DNA of 64,000 nt from Streptomyces sp. NBC_01454 (GTDB taxonomy: Bacteria > Actinomycetota > Actinomycetes > Streptomycetales > Streptomycetaceae). Both the position numbers and the translations under genes were made by a program. This document shows, one piece after another, positions 18,207-27,757 of the stretch (position 1 is the stretch's first letter; every line of letters begins with the position of its first letter). Under the pieces are notes generated by a model, which searched no databases, was not told the origin of the DNA, and saw only the letters and a list, made by a program, of their open reading frames with translations. The DNA lies in contig NZ_CP109460.1 in assembly GCF_036227565.1 (NCBI RefSeq), positions 4,154,001-4,218,000 on the forward strand. Reading direction: 5' to 3'.

Positions 18207-18349
18207 GCCGCCCCTGCCCGTTTCGGAGCCCGGGACGCGGCCGGGCGGTCGGCACGGGGACGGGGCCGCGGGCCTGTGACGGCGGGCCGGGTGCCCCGAC
18301 CGCTCCACCCGTGTGGCCGGGCCCGGGCGCCGCCCGCACTCTGGTGCCC

Positions 18350-20089
18350 ATGCAGCAAGCCAGCCTCCTCTCCGCCACGTCCGCCCTGGGGCCGAGGGCC
18401 CGGCCGGCGCGCTCCGCCCCGGCCCGTGACCTGTGGTGGCTCGCCGCCGTCGCCGCCGTCTTCACCGCCTGTCTGCTCTACTCGGCCCTGGTCACGCCCG
18501 GGCTGGGGTGGGACGAGGCGGTGTACGTCAGCCAGGTCGATCCCCACCGGCCGGCCGCGTTCTTCAGCGCCCCGCGGGCCCGCGGCGTCTCCTTCCTGCT
18601 CGCCCCGGCCGCCGCCCTGACGACCTCGGCGCCCGTGCTGCACTGCTATCTGGCGGTGCTCTCCGGCGCCGGGCTGCTGCTCTGTCTGTGTGTCTGGCGG
18701 CGCCTGCTGCCCGCGCCCGTCCCGGCCCTGGGCGGCGCGCTCTTCGCCGGCCTGTGGGTCACGCTCTTCTACGGTCCGCAGGCGATGCCCAACCTGTGGG
18801 TCGCCTACGCCGCGCTCGCCGCCACCGGCTGCTTCCTGCGGGCCGTACGGCAGCCGCCGCGCCAACTGGCGCCCCGGGCCGGGCGGGGCGCGGCGGCGGG
18901 GCTGGCCGCCGCGGTGGCCTGTGCCGCACTGATGCGCCCCACCGACGCCGTGTGGCTGGCCGTGCCGCTCTTCGCGGCGGCGCTGTGCGTACCGGCATGG
19001 CGGCGCCCCGCCGTGCTGTTGGGGCTGCCGGCGGGGCTGGCCCTGGGGTGCGCCGAGTGGGTCGCGGAGGCGTATCTGTCCTACGGCGGGCTCCTCGCCC
19101 GCCTGCGACAGGCCGGGCGGATCCAGGGCGGCCTCGGCTGGCATCTGTCGTTCGACGACCACGCCCGCGCCCTCCAGGGGAAGACGCTCTGCCGCCCCTG
19201 CCATCTGGCGTGGGACCACCCGGTGGCGGCGGTGTGGTGGTTCCTGCTGCCCCTGGTGGTCATCGGGGCGCTCTGGGCGGCGCTGCGCGCCCGCGAGTCC
19301 GGCGGCGCGCTGCACGGGTACGGGCCGGTGTGGCCGTCCGGGCGCCGCGACGACCGGCATCCGCTCGGGCTGGCCCCCGTCCCGCCGGAGGGACTGCGGC
19401 GGGCCACCGCCCCGGCCGACGGCGCCGGATCGGCCGAGGTGCTGCACCGCTGCCGCCCGGCCTGGTCAGGGGTGCGCCTGCGCGACTCCGCCGGCGCCGT
19501 GCACCGGTTCGGACCGGCCCCGCTCGTCATGGCGGCCCTGGTCGGCGTCTGCCTCGCCGCTCCCTACCTCCTGAGCGTGGACTACGCCGCTCCCCGTTTT
19601 CTGCTGCCCGCCTACGCCCTGCTGCTGATGCCGGCCGCCTGGTTCCTGTACTGGCTGACCCGGCTGCCGCGCCGCCGGCACGGCTGGGCGGTGGCCGCCC
19701 TGGTCCTGGTGCTGCTCAGCCATGAGGTGGTCCAGCTGACGATCGTGCACAGGATGGTGCAGAGCACCGCGCGGGCGCAGACCGGTATCGCGCAGGTCGC
19801 CGGGATGCTGCGCGAGGCGGGGGTCCGGCCGCCGTGTGTGGTCAGCGGCGAGGAGGCGGTCCGGGTGGCGTACCGGGCGGGCTGTGCGTCCCGTCAGCCG
19901 TACGGCCATGACGCCGGCATCAGCCCCGCCGCGCTGGCCCGGCTGGGCGCGCACCGCCCGGCCGCCGTCCTGCTGCTCACCGGCGGCAAGCCGCCCGCCT
20001 ACGCCCGGGGCTGGCGGCCGGTCCCGCTGCGGCGGGTGCCGGGGCTGGAGCGGCTGAGCGCCTATGTGTCGCCGCCGGCCCGGCCATGA
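18350..20089 (+). CDS. GT-C fold polytopic membrane glycosyltransferase-like protein
   Basis: A 579-aa integral membrane protein with about 9-11 hydrophobic helices. After the first helix (residues about 25-46) is the GT-C hallmark acidic loop GLGWDEAVYVSQ with the Asp-Glu pair (near 53-54), as in PMT/ArnT-like enzymes that use polyprenyl-phosphate sugars. A hydrophilic insertion (about 320-400) contains two loosely similar blocks (GALHGYGPVW and GAVHRFGPAP). The C-terminal about 110 residues form an extracytoplasmic domain. The acceptor is unknown. ATG 18350 is chosen; an in-frame ATG at 18200 would start inside the parS palindrome. Convergent with metG, with a hairpin between. Confidence 0.72.
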   Translation: MQQASLLSATSALGPRARPARSAPARDLWWLAAVAAVFTACLLYSALVTPGLGWDEAVYVSQVDPHRPAAFFSAPRARGVSFLLAPAAALTTSAPVLHCYLAVLSGAGLLLCLCVWRRLLPAPVPALGGALFAGLWVTLFYGPQAMPNLWVAYAALAATGCFLRAVRQPPRQLAPRAGRGAAAGLAAAVACAALMRPTDAVWLAVPLFAAALCVPAWRRPAVLLGLPAGLALGCAEWVAEAYLSYGGLLARLRQAGRIQGGLGWHLSFDDHARALQGKTLCRPCHLAWDHPVAAVWWFLLPLVVIGALWAALRARESGGALHGYGPVWPSGRRDDRHPLGLAPVPPEGLRRATAPADGAGSAEVLHRCRPAWSGVRLRDSAGAVHRFGPAPLVMAALVGVCLAAPYLLSVDYAAPRFLLPAYALLLMPAAWFLYWLTRLPRRRHGWAVAALVLVLLSHEVVQLTIVHRMVQSTARAQTGIAQVAGMLREAGVRPPCVVSGEEAVRVAYRAGCASRQPYGHDAGISPAALARLGAHRPAAVLLLTGGKPPAYARGWRPVPLRRVPGLERLSAYVSPPARP

Positions 20090-20127
20090 GCCGGGGCGCC
20101 GCGGCGCGTCCGGGGCCGCACAAGCGG

Positions 20128-20160
20128 GCGCCCGCCCGGCCGCGGGGGCCGGACGGGCGC
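20128..20160. terminator. Hairpin between convergent GT-C gene and metG
   Basis: 14-nt arms with one mismatch around a 5-nt loop. It lies 39 bp past the GT-C stop and 23 bp from the metG stop, so it can act on both strands. Confidence 0.65.
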
Positions 20161-20182
20161 GTGCGCTCGGGTGCGGGGAGGC

Positions 20183-21901
20183 CTACTGCTCGGCGCCGCC
20201 GAAGCGGGCGCGGTAGGACTCCAGGTCCTCCTCGGTGATCTTCGCGAAGAGCACCGGCGGCACGGTGAAGGGCGTCCCGGCCGGCACCGAGGCCAGCGCC
20301 TCGGCCTCCTCCGGGGAGACCCACACCGCGGTGTCGTTCTCCAGGGCGAAGGCGCCCCGCATCGCCTTGGCCGAGGCCGGAATGAACGGCTCGGAGACCA
20401 CCGCGTAGAGATGGATCAGGTTCATCGCCGTCCGCAGCGTCAGCGCCGCCGCGTCCTTGTCCGTCTTGATCTCCAGCCACGGGGCCTTCTCCTCCAGGTA
20501 GGAGTTGCCCGCGCTCCACAGGGCGCGCAGCGAGGCGGCGGCCTTGCGGAACTGGAGGGCGTCCATGTGGCCCTCGTACTCGGCCAGCAGCCCGGCGATC
20601 TCCGCGCCCAGCTTCTGCTCGGCGGCCCCGGCCTCGGCGCCCGCGGGCACCTCGTCCCCGAAGCGCTTCCGGGAGAACGAGAGCACACGGTTGACGAAGT
20701 TGCCGAGGGTGTCCGCCAGGTCCTTGTTGACCGACGACGAGAACAGCTCCCAGGTGAAGGAGGTGTCGTCCGACTCCGGGGCGTTGGCGATCAGGAAGTA
20801 GCGCCAGTAGTCGGCCGGCAGCAGCTCCAGTGCCGCGTCGGTGAAGATGCCGCGCCGCTGGGAGGTGGAGAACTTCCCGCCGTAGTAGTTCAGCCAGTTG
20901 AAGGCCTTGAGGAAGTCGACCCTCTGCCACGGCTCGCGGGTCCCCAGCTGCGTCGCGGGGAACATCACGGAGTGGAACGGGACGTTGTCCTTGGCCATGA
21001 ACTGCGTGTACCGGACGTCCTCGGCCTCGTACCACCACGACTTCCAGTCGCGGCTCTCGTCGGAAGCGGCGTCCGCCCACTCCTTCGTCGCCCCGATGTA
21101 CTCGATCGGCGCGTCGAACCACACGTAGAAGACCTTGCCCTCGGCGGCCAGCTCGGGCCACACATCGGCCGGCACCGGAACGCCCCAGTCCAGGTCGCGG
21201 GTGATCGCCCGGTCCTGGAGGCCCTCGGTCAGCCACTTGTGCGCGATGGACGAGGCCAGCGTCGGCCACTCCTTGCTGCCGTTGCCCTCCAGCCAGCCCT
21301 CGACCTCGTGCTGCAGCTTCGACTGGAGCAGGAAGAGGTGCTTGGTCTCCCGCACCTCCAGATCGCCGCTGCCGCTGATCGCCGAGCGGGCATCGATCAG
21401 ATCGGTCGGGTCGAGCACCCGGGTGCAGTTCTCGCACTGGTCGCCGCGGGCCTTGTCGTAGCCGCAGTGCGGGCAGGTGCCGACGATGTAGCGGTCCGGC
21501 AGGAAGCGGTCGTCGGTGACCGAGAAGACCTGGCGGATCGCCCGCTCCTCGATGAAGCCGTTCTCGTGCAGCTTGCGCGCGAAGTGCTGGGTCAGCTCGA
21601 CGTTCTCCCGCGAGGAGCTCCGGCCGAAGTAGTCGAATTCGAGGCCGAAGCCGTCGTAGATCGCCTTCTGCTTGTCGTGCTGCTCGGCACAGAAGGCGTC
21701 GACCGACTGCCCCGCGTCCTTCGCCGCCAGCTCGGCGGGGGTCCCGTGCTCGTCCGTCGCGCAGATGTAGAGCACCTCGTGCCCGCGCTGCCGCAGATAG
21801 CGGGAGTACACATCCGCCGGGAGCATGGACCCCACCATGTTGCCCAGGTGCTTGATCCCGTTGATGTACGGAAGGGCGCTGGTGATGAGGTGTCGAGCCA
21901 T
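20183..21901 (-). CDS. metG: Methionyl-tRNA synthetase
   Basis: A 572-aa class I aminoacyl-tRNA synthetase that charges initiator and elongator tRNA-Met. The HIGH-equivalent is HLGN (residues 18-21, in [11 protein letters not shown]). The connective-peptide zinc knuckle is seen as [17 protein letters not shown] (two CxxC pairs). The KMSKS-equivalent is KFSTS (in [13 protein letters not shown]), the variant found in the archaeal-like MetRS class. A helical anticodon domain follows. There is no C-terminal tRNA-binding (EMAP-like) extension. It is transcribed on the minus strand opposite aspS. Confidence 0.96.
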   Translation of the reverse strand: MARHLITSALPYINGIKHLGNMVGSMLPADVYSRYLRQRGHEVLYICATDEHGTPAELAAKDAGQSVDAFCAEQHDKQKAIYDGFGLEFDYFGRSSSRENVELTQHFARKLHENGFIEERAIRQVFSVTDDRFLPDRYIVGTCPHCGYDKARGDQCENCTRVLDPTDLIDARSAISGSGDLEVRETKHLFLLQSKLQHEVEGWLEGNGSKEWPTLASSIAHKWLTEGLQDRAITRDLDWGVPVPADVWPELAAEGKVFYVWFDAPIEYIGATKEWADAASDESRDWKSWWYEAEDVRYTQFMAKDNVPFHSVMFPATQLGTREPWQRVDFLKAFNWLNYYGGKFSTSQRRGIFTDAALELLPADYWRYFLIANAPESDDTSFTWELFSSSVNKDLADTLGNFVNRVLSFSRKRFGDEVPAGAEAGAAEQKLGAEIAGLLAEYEGHMDALQFRKAAASLRALWSAGNSYLEEKAPWLEIKTDKDAAALTLRTAMNLIHLYAVVSEPFIPASAKAMRGAFALENDTAVWVSPEEAEALASVPAGTPFTVPPVLFAKITEEDLESYRARFGGAEQ

Positions 21902-22086
21902 TGCCGGCTGCTCCCAAGTCGCTACGGTGAGTGAGGATTTGCTTTACGGAACGTCAATATCGTACTGGACGGGGTGGGGGTGCCCGCTCGGGCTTTTCGA
22001 GGGGTGGACGAGGCCCGGCCGCCGCGCCGCAACCGGTGTCCGGCGGCTCCGCAGGGTCCCCGGGGCCTTCGCCCGCCGGGCCGCCC

Positions 22087-23670
22087 TCAGACCGCGGCGT
22101 CCGCCGACTCCGCGCTGTCCGTCGACGGCATCGGACCCTGCTGCGCGGGCCGGCCGTTGACCATCAGCCCGGCGACCAGGGCGGCCAGCAGCATGATGGC
22201 CGACCCCACCCCGATGGCGATGGTGAACCCGTGGACGACCCCGCTCTTGACGATCCCGTCGCGCACCGCCGGGGTGAGCCCCCCGGCGCCGCCGGCCCGC
22301 CGGGCCGCGTCCGCCAGCCGGCTCACGATAAAGGTCGCGCTCGCCGAGGTCGCGATCGTGTTCAGCAGCGCCGTCCCGATCGAACCGCCCACCTGCTGCG
22401 CGGTGTTGACCGTCGCGGAGGTGACCCCGGAGTCGTGCGGTGCCACCCCGGACGTGGCCGTCGCCATCACCGGCATGAAGATCAGGCCCATGCCGAGACC
22501 GACGAGCAGCATGGCCGGAAGGACGTGCGAGACATAGGCGGGCGCGGCCGTCAGATACCGCAGTGTGAAGAGCCCCGTGGCGGCGAGCAGCGCCCCCGGG
22601 ACCATCAGGAACCGCGGCGGGACGCGGTGCAGCAGCCGCGCCGATATCTGCGTCGACCCGACCACGATCGCCCCCACCATCGGCAGGAACGCCATTCCGG
22701 TCTTCACCGGGGAGTACCCGAGCACGGTCTGCAGGTAGTACGTCATGAACAGGAACATCCCGAACAGCGCGATGACCGCCAGCGCCATGGTCAGGAAGGC
22801 GCCGCCGCGGTTCCGGTTCCGCACGATGTGCAAGGGCAGCAGGGGATGGCGCGCCCGCGTCTGCCACCAGGCGAAGGCGGCCAGCAGCACCACACCCCCG
22901 GCCAGCAGCCCGACGACCAGCCCGTCACCCCAGCCCCGCGGCTCCGCCTCGCTGCACGCGTAGACGATCGCGACCAGGCCGCTGCAGCCCAGCAGCACGC
23001 CGGGAACGTCCAGGTGGACGCGGTCCCGCTCGGGCTTGTCGCGCAGGAACACGGCGGCGCCGGTAAAGGCGATCACCGCGACCGGCACGTTCACATACAG
23101 ACACCAGCGCCAGGTCAGGTACTGGGTCAGCAGGCCGCCGGCGATCAGGCCGATGGCCGCGCCGCCGCCCGCGATGGCCCCGTAGATGCCGAACGCCTTG
23201 CTGCGTTCCTTGCCGATGGTGAACGTCGTGGTCAGCAGCGACAGTGCGGACGGTGCCAGCAGCGCCCCGAAGGCGCCCTGCAGCGCCCGCGCCCCGAACA
23301 GCAGCCCGGAGCCGGTGGCCGCGCCGCCCAGGGCCGACGCGACCGCGAACCCGACCAGGCCGATCATGAACGTCTTCTTCCGCCCGACGAGGTCGGCGAT
23401 CCGCCCGCCGAGCAGCAGCAGCCCGCCGAAGGCGAGCGTGTACGCCGTGATCACCCACTGCCGGTTCGCGTCCGATATCCCCAGGTCCCGCTGGGCAGAC
23501 GGCAGCGCGATGTTCACGATCGTCGCGTCCAGCACCACCATGAGCTGCGCGATCGCGATCACCACCAGCCCCCACCAGCGCCGTGGATCGGGCGGCGCCG
23601 CCACGGCCCAGCGGGGAGTGCCGGCGCCGGGAGCACCGGCGGCGGCTCCCTCTTGGCTCGCGTCACTCAT
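22087..23670 (-). CDS. MFS transporter, DHA2 (EmrB/QacA) family
   Basis: A 527-aa proton-driven drug exporter of the 14-helix DHA2 family. Motif A-like GGRIADLVGRKKTF lies between helices 2 and 3, and ATIVNIALPSAQRDLG is in helix 1. It ends in a hydrophilic tail rich in Asp/Ala/Gln. ATG 23670 is chosen because family homology begins shortly after it, and the 30 residues further upstream are Arg-rich and unlike the family. No regulator (TetR or MarR) lies beside it, which is unusual for this family. The substrate is unknown. Confidence 0.9.
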   Translation of the reverse strand: MSDASQEGAAAGAPGAGTPRWAVAAPPDPRRWWGLVVIAIAQLMVVLDATIVNIALPSAQRDLGISDANRQWVITAYTLAFGGLLLLGGRIADLVGRKKTFMIGLVGFAVASALGGAATGSGLLFGARALQGAFGALLAPSALSLLTTTFTIGKERSKAFGIYGAIAGGGAAIGLIAGGLLTQYLTWRWCLYVNVPVAVIAFTGAAVFLRDKPERDRVHLDVPGVLLGCSGLVAIVYACSEAEPRGWGDGLVVGLLAGGVVLLAAFAWWQTRARHPLLPLHIVRNRNRGGAFLTMALAVIALFGMFLFMTYYLQTVLGYSPVKTGMAFLPMVGAIVVGSTQISARLLHRVPPRFLMVPGALLAATGLFTLRYLTAAPAYVSHVLPAMLLVGLGMGLIFMPVMATATSGVAPHDSGVTSATVNTAQQVGGSIGTALLNTIATSASATFIVSRLADAARRAGGAGGLTPAVRDGIVKSGVVHGFTIAIGVGSAIMLLAALVAGLMVNGRPAQQGPMPSTDSAESADAAV

Positions 23671-23849
23671 CACGACCGGCCTCGCTCGGCTGGTAGGGCC
23701 ACCCCGCCCACCTCGCCGCCCACACCGGAGCAACCGGATCACACGGGGCATGTCACCCATTCAGCGTAGGTAGCGGGGCGGGCGCCCGCCTCTCGTGTGG
23801 TCAGGGAGCCGGGCGGGGTGGGGGAGACGCCCGCGGTGGCTCATGACAG

Positions 23850-23887
23850 CGGCCGCGGCCGGGCCGGTGGGGGCCCGGCCGCGGCCG
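23850..23887 (-). terminator. Perfect 16-bp hairpin terminator
   Basis: Perfect 16-bp arms (CGGCCGCGGCCGGGCC and its complement) with a 6-nt loop, about 29 bp downstream of the vWA gene stop on the minus strand. Confidence 0.75.
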
Positions 23888-23915
23888 GTGAGGTGTCGTG
23901 AGCGGAGCGGGGAGG

Positions 23916-25334
23916 TCAGCTGTCCTTGAGGATGCCGGCGCTGCGGGCCTCGGCGAGCCACTCGGGGAACTCGACCATGAGCTGCTGGTAGAGCTCGTCG
24001 TGGGAGAGGCTGCGGGGATCGCGGCCGGCGTGGAAGAAGCCGGCGTTGTCGATGACCCGCTTCTCCGGGACCGTCAGGTCGTCGAGCTTGCGGAGGAAGT
24101 CGAAGCCCTTGGCGTCCGGGTCACCGAAGCCGACGAACTGCCAGAAGAGGGGCAGTCCGGCCGCCTCGCAGAGCGCCTTCTCGGCGGCCGGCTTGGAGGT
24201 CGGGGCGCCGTCGGTCTGGAAGATGACGAAGGCCGGCGCGGTGGAACCGGACTTCTTGTAGTGCTCGATGACGGCGTTGATGGCCCAGTGGTAGTTCGTA
24301 CGGCCCATGTGACCGAGGCCGGCGTGCAGTTCCGCGATGCGCCCCTCGTAGTTGGTGAGGTCGAGGTCGGCGGTGCCGTCGATGTCGGTGGAGAAGAAGA
24401 TGACCGGGACGGTGGCGTCGTCATCGAACCGGGCGGACAGGCCCAGGGCCTGCTCGGCGAGGTTCTGGACGGTGCCGTCCTTGTAGTAGTTGCGCATCGA
24501 GCCGGAGCGGTCGAGGACCAGGTAGACCGCGGCGCGCTGGGTGGCGAGGCCGTGCTTGTCCAGGGTGGCGGCCGCGGACTTGACGAGGCTGACCAGGGCG
24601 GGCGGGGTGGCGGCGGCGGTGGTGTCCGCGGCCGCGGCCGCGGGTGCCACGGGTTCCGGCGCCGGGGTCGGCTCGGGGGCGGCGGCTGCCTCCGGCTCGG
24701 GCTCCGGCTCTGCGACGGCCTGTGCCTTGGGCCCGGGCTCGGTGGCCGCTGCCTCCGGCTCGGGCTCGGCTTCCGCCGCTGCCTCCGGCTCCGTGGCCGG
24801 CGGCGTCGGGTTGTCGAAGGCCTGGCTCACGAGGTCGGCGACGGTGTCGGAGGAGCGTTCGGTGGCGGTGTCGGTGGTGTCGGCGGAGGCCGCGTCCGGG
24901 CCGTCGGTCGCCGTGGCGTCCGCCGTGGGCCCGGTCTTCTCGGCGTCCTCAGCAGGGTCCTCGGCCGGGGCGGTGTCCTCCGCCGCAGACTCGTCCCGCA
25001 CCTCGGCCTCGTCCCGTGCGGCGGGCTTCTCCCGTGCCGCAGCGGTCTCCGCCGCGCGCTCCGCCACATCGGGCCGGCTGCCCTGGGCCGGCAGCGTGGG
25101 AGCTGCCGGAGCCGGGTCGGTGGCCGGCGCCTCCGTGGGTGCAGTGGGTGCCGTCCGTGCGGCCGGGACCTCGGCTTCCGGGGCCGGAGTGGAGGGAGTC
25201 GGGGTGGACTCCTCGCGGGCCTCGGGAATGGTCGCGGACTCCGGGGCGCCGGCGCCGCTCGGGGCCGCGCCGGTTTCTTCACGGGTCGCCTTGGAGCGAC
25301 CGAAAGCGTTGCGCAGCAGACTCCGAATGCCCAT
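23916..25334 (-). CDS. vWA domain protein with long Ala/Pro/Glu linker (TerF-like)
   Basis: A 472-aa soluble protein. Residues 1-20 are a short basic segment (GIRSLLRNAFGRSK). Residues about 20-260 are low-complexity Ala, Pro, Glu and Thr with repeated EPEPEAA units. The C-terminal about 205 residues are a von Willebrand A domain with the MIDAS sequence LDRSGSMRNYYKDG and later FQTDGAPTSKP, closest in style to TerF/TerY-type vWA domains of tellurite-resistance and stress loci. There is no signal peptide, so it is probably cytosolic and acts as a metal-dependent protein-binding module. No ter genes are adjacent. ATG 25334 has AGAGAGG upstream. Confidence 0.8.
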   Translation of the reverse strand: MGIRSLLRNAFGRSKATREETGAAPSGAGAPESATIPEAREESTPTPSTPAPEAEVPAARTAPTAPTEAPATDPAPAAPTLPAQGSRPDVAERAAETAAAREKPAARDEAEVRDESAAEDTAPAEDPAEDAEKTGPTADATATDGPDAASADTTDTATERSSDTVADLVSQAFDNPTPPATEPEAAAEAEPEPEAAATEPGPKAQAVAEPEPEPEAAAAPEPTPAPEPVAPAAAAADTTAAATPPALVSLVKSAAATLDKHGLATQRAAVYLVLDRSGSMRNYYKDGTVQNLAEQALGLSARFDDDATVPVIFFSTDIDGTADLDLTNYEGRIAELHAGLGHMGRTNYHWAINAVIEHYKKSGSTAPAFVIFQTDGAPTSKPAAEKALCEAAGLPLFWQFVGFGDPDAKGFDFLRKLDDLTVPEKRVIDNAGFFHAGRDPRSLSHDELYQQLMVEFPEWLAEARSAGILKDS

Positions 25335-26246
25335 CGGCGAACCTCTCTTGCGTGTGGTGGGTGCGGCGTTTGTCCGTGAAGCACAGACATGTCCCTGACC
25401 AGGACGGATACGTAAGCGTAGCGGCCAGGACCGGCCTCATCGTGGGACCCCGCGCCTTGTGTGGTGGGCCATCCGGGGGTGTTACGGGGGTGAGGGGTTT
25501 CGGCCAGTGCCTCGTCACCGCATTCGCCCTGCGTACGAGGTTGCCGGGCCGGACGGACAGGCCTTCCGTCGGCTCTGACGGACCGTCCCTGTCTTCGCCG
25601 AATCCACCCACGGCATTTCACGAACTGCACCTCAGTAATCGCCTCACGAAGGGCACATCACGCAGAAAGCGGTGCAAAGGAAGCAGGACGCCATGCATCG
25701 CGACAGTGCGCCTGAACAACGCATTACTCGTCCATATGCAGCACACCGCACACCGGGAAAACAGGCAGCAATGCATCAGCGAAATGCGCACCGCGCCTCG
25801 TGCGTCAGGAACTGTGGAACGGGCCCGGCGGACGCGTCGGCGGGTGAGGGGCAGGTGTTCGCAAGGGCCGGACGGGGAAGGGGAGTTGATTCGGCCATGT
25901 GTGAAATGGCGGAAGTTGTGGGGCGGGTGCGGTCGCCCGCGCCGCGGGTGTCCGGGCCGCCGAGCCCGTGCCGTGACCCTGAACCCCCTTCTGACCTGGG
26001 CTTTTCATCTGGTGCGCACGCTGCCCGCGCCGCGCTCGCCCCGCCTTGGCGGGCTCCGTCGCCCCCCGTCCCACATCACGCCGCGGAAACGATGTGGCAA
26101 GAGCGAGGTAAGAACTAGGTCGTTCACGTATCCGATGCGCAGGTGTGCCCATCTTCTCCGGTGACCATTGTCCTGAGCCGCACGTTGTGCCTTAGGCGGC
26201 CGAAGACGGCAAGAACCCTTTCGCGGGTGACGGGAGATGTGGGCGC
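25335..26246. other. 912-bp intergenic region, no gene recognised
   Basis: The gap separates divergent genes (vWA on minus, esterase on plus). Open frames across it have poor codon bias and no family resemblance. The segment about 25600-25800 is clearly lower in GC than its surroundings. No tRNA, riboswitch, strong hairpin or repeat was recognised. It presumably holds both promoters and perhaps a small RNA. Confidence 0.5.
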
Positions 26247-27548
26247 ATGGGGCTGACCAGTCAGTCGCTCGAGTACACGGTGATCGTGCTGGCGGTGGCG
26301 AGTGTGGCCGCCACGGTGTGGCTCTGGCCCCGGTTGTCACGACGCGGGGTGGGCCCGGTCCTGGGCAGACTGGGAGCCATCGGGGTCACCCAGCTGTCGA
26401 TCGTGTGCGCGCTCGCCCTCGCCGTGAACACGAACTTCGAGTTCTACGGCAACTGGGACGAGCTGCTGGGCAACAACGACAAGGCCCCGGTGTCCGTGAG
26501 CCAGGGCGGCGGCCAGTACGCCTCGGTGGGCAACATGAAGGGCGGGCTGATCCAGCCCGCGGGGCCGCAGGGCCTCGACCGGGTGACCGGGCTGCCCAAG
26601 GGACCCGCGAACAAGGTGGGCAAGGTCGAGTCCGTACGGATCATCGGCCGCCGCACGCGGGCCATCAACCCCGGCTTCGTCTATCTGCCGCCGCAGTACT
26701 TCCAGCAGCAGTTCCGCCGTCAGCGGTTCCCCGTCATGGTCGTCATCAGCGGCTACCCCGGCGGCATCATGAACCTCGCCCAGCACCTCCAGGTGCCGCA
26801 GAACGCGGGCCGGCTGATCGCGCAGGGCAAGATGCAGCCGACCGTGATCGTCATGGTCCGGCCGACCATCGCGCCGCCGCGGGACACCGAGTGTGTGGAT
26901 GTGCCGGGCGGGCCGCAGGCCGAGACCTTCTTCACCAAGGACCTGCCGGACGCCATGAAGGCGACCTACCGGGTGGGTCACGACCCCAGTGCCTGGGGCG
27001 CGTTCGGATACTCGTCCGGCGGTTCCTGCTCGCTGCAGCTGGCGATGCGCAACCCGAAGGCCTACACCTCGGCGGTCTCGCTCTCGGGTGACTACGCGAT
27101 CAAGGACGACCTGACCACCGGCAGCCTGTTCGGCCCGGGTCCGGAGGGCGCCAAGCGCGAGCACGAGCACGACCTGCTGTGGCGGCTGAAGCACCTGCCC
27201 ACCCCGCAGATCTCCGCGCTGGTGGCCAGCAGCCGCAAGGGCGAGGCGGATTACGGCGCCACGATGGACTTCGTGCACGCCGTCAAGCCGCCGATGACGG
27301 TCGACTCGATCATCCTGCCGCGGGGCAGCCACCAGTTCACGACCTGGCGGCGCGAGGTCGTCCCGGCCCTGGAGTGGCAGAGCCAGCAGCTGACGTTCCC
27401 GCAGGACACCCAGGCCGTCGCCCCGCCGCGGAAGCCCGGAGCGGGCAAGGGCGGTGCCGCGGCGCCGCAGGCCGGGCCGTCCAAGTCACCGGCCGCGTCC
27501 GACGACAAGGGACACCGGCGGGTGGAGGCGGAGCGCCCGCGGGGGTGA
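26247..27548 (+). CDS. Membrane-anchored alpha/beta-hydrolase esterase (Esterase D / antigen 85-like)
   Basis: A 433-aa protein. Two N-terminal hydrophobic helices (about 9-28 and 40-58) anchor or export it. The catalytic domain (about 130-385) is of the putative-esterase / antigen-85 type, with the nucleophile elbow GYSSGGS and a late GSHQFTTWR His segment; an acidic residue between them would complete the triad. It ends in a Pro/Ala/Lys-rich extracytoplasmic tail. The relation to mycolyltransferases is only structural, since Streptomyces lacks mycolates; the substrate is unknown. ATG 26247 is used. A perfect hairpin follows the stop. Confidence 0.83.
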   Translation: MGLTSQSLEYTVIVLAVASVAATVWLWPRLSRRGVGPVLGRLGAIGVTQLSIVCALALAVNTNFEFYGNWDELLGNNDKAPVSVSQGGGQYASVGNMKGGLIQPAGPQGLDRVTGLPKGPANKVGKVESVRIIGRRTRAINPGFVYLPPQYFQQQFRRQRFPVMVVISGYPGGIMNLAQHLQVPQNAGRLIAQGKMQPTVIVMVRPTIAPPRDTECVDVPGGPQAETFFTKDLPDAMKATYRVGHDPSAWGAFGYSSGGSCSLQLAMRNPKAYTSAVSLSGDYAIKDDLTTGSLFGPGPEGAKREHEHDLLWRLKHLPTPQISALVASSRKGEADYGATMDFVHAVKPPMTVDSIILPRGSHQFTTWRREVVPALEWQSQQLTFPQDTQAVAPPRKPGAGKGGAAAPQAGPSKSPAASDDKGHRRVEAERPRG

Positions 27549-27603
27549 GCCGCGGGTGAGACGTCCGCGGGCGGGCTGAGCAGCCGCGCACCGCAGGGAC
27601 CCG

Positions 27604-27637
27604 AGCAGGGGCGCCGGAGTGATCCGGCGCCCCTGCT
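27604..27637 (+). terminator. Perfect 15-bp hairpin terminator
   Basis: Perfect 15-bp arms (AGCAGGGGCGCCGGA and complement) around the tetraloop GTGA, 55 bp past the esterase stop. Confidence 0.8.
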
Positions 27638-27757
27638 GTGTGTGGTGGCCGGCGTCCGGTGCGGGGCGGCCCGCCGCCCCGCATGATCGCCGCGCTCGGG
27701 GGTACCCGCACTTGCCATCGGGGCGCAGTGCCCTTCTCGGACACCGGGGAGATCCTC

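Noticed and set aside
24541..25398. Ala/Ser/Gly-rich plus-strand frame over the vWA gene
   Set aside because: It is the complement of the low-complexity linker of the vWA protein; the vWA domain on the minus strand proves the orientation.
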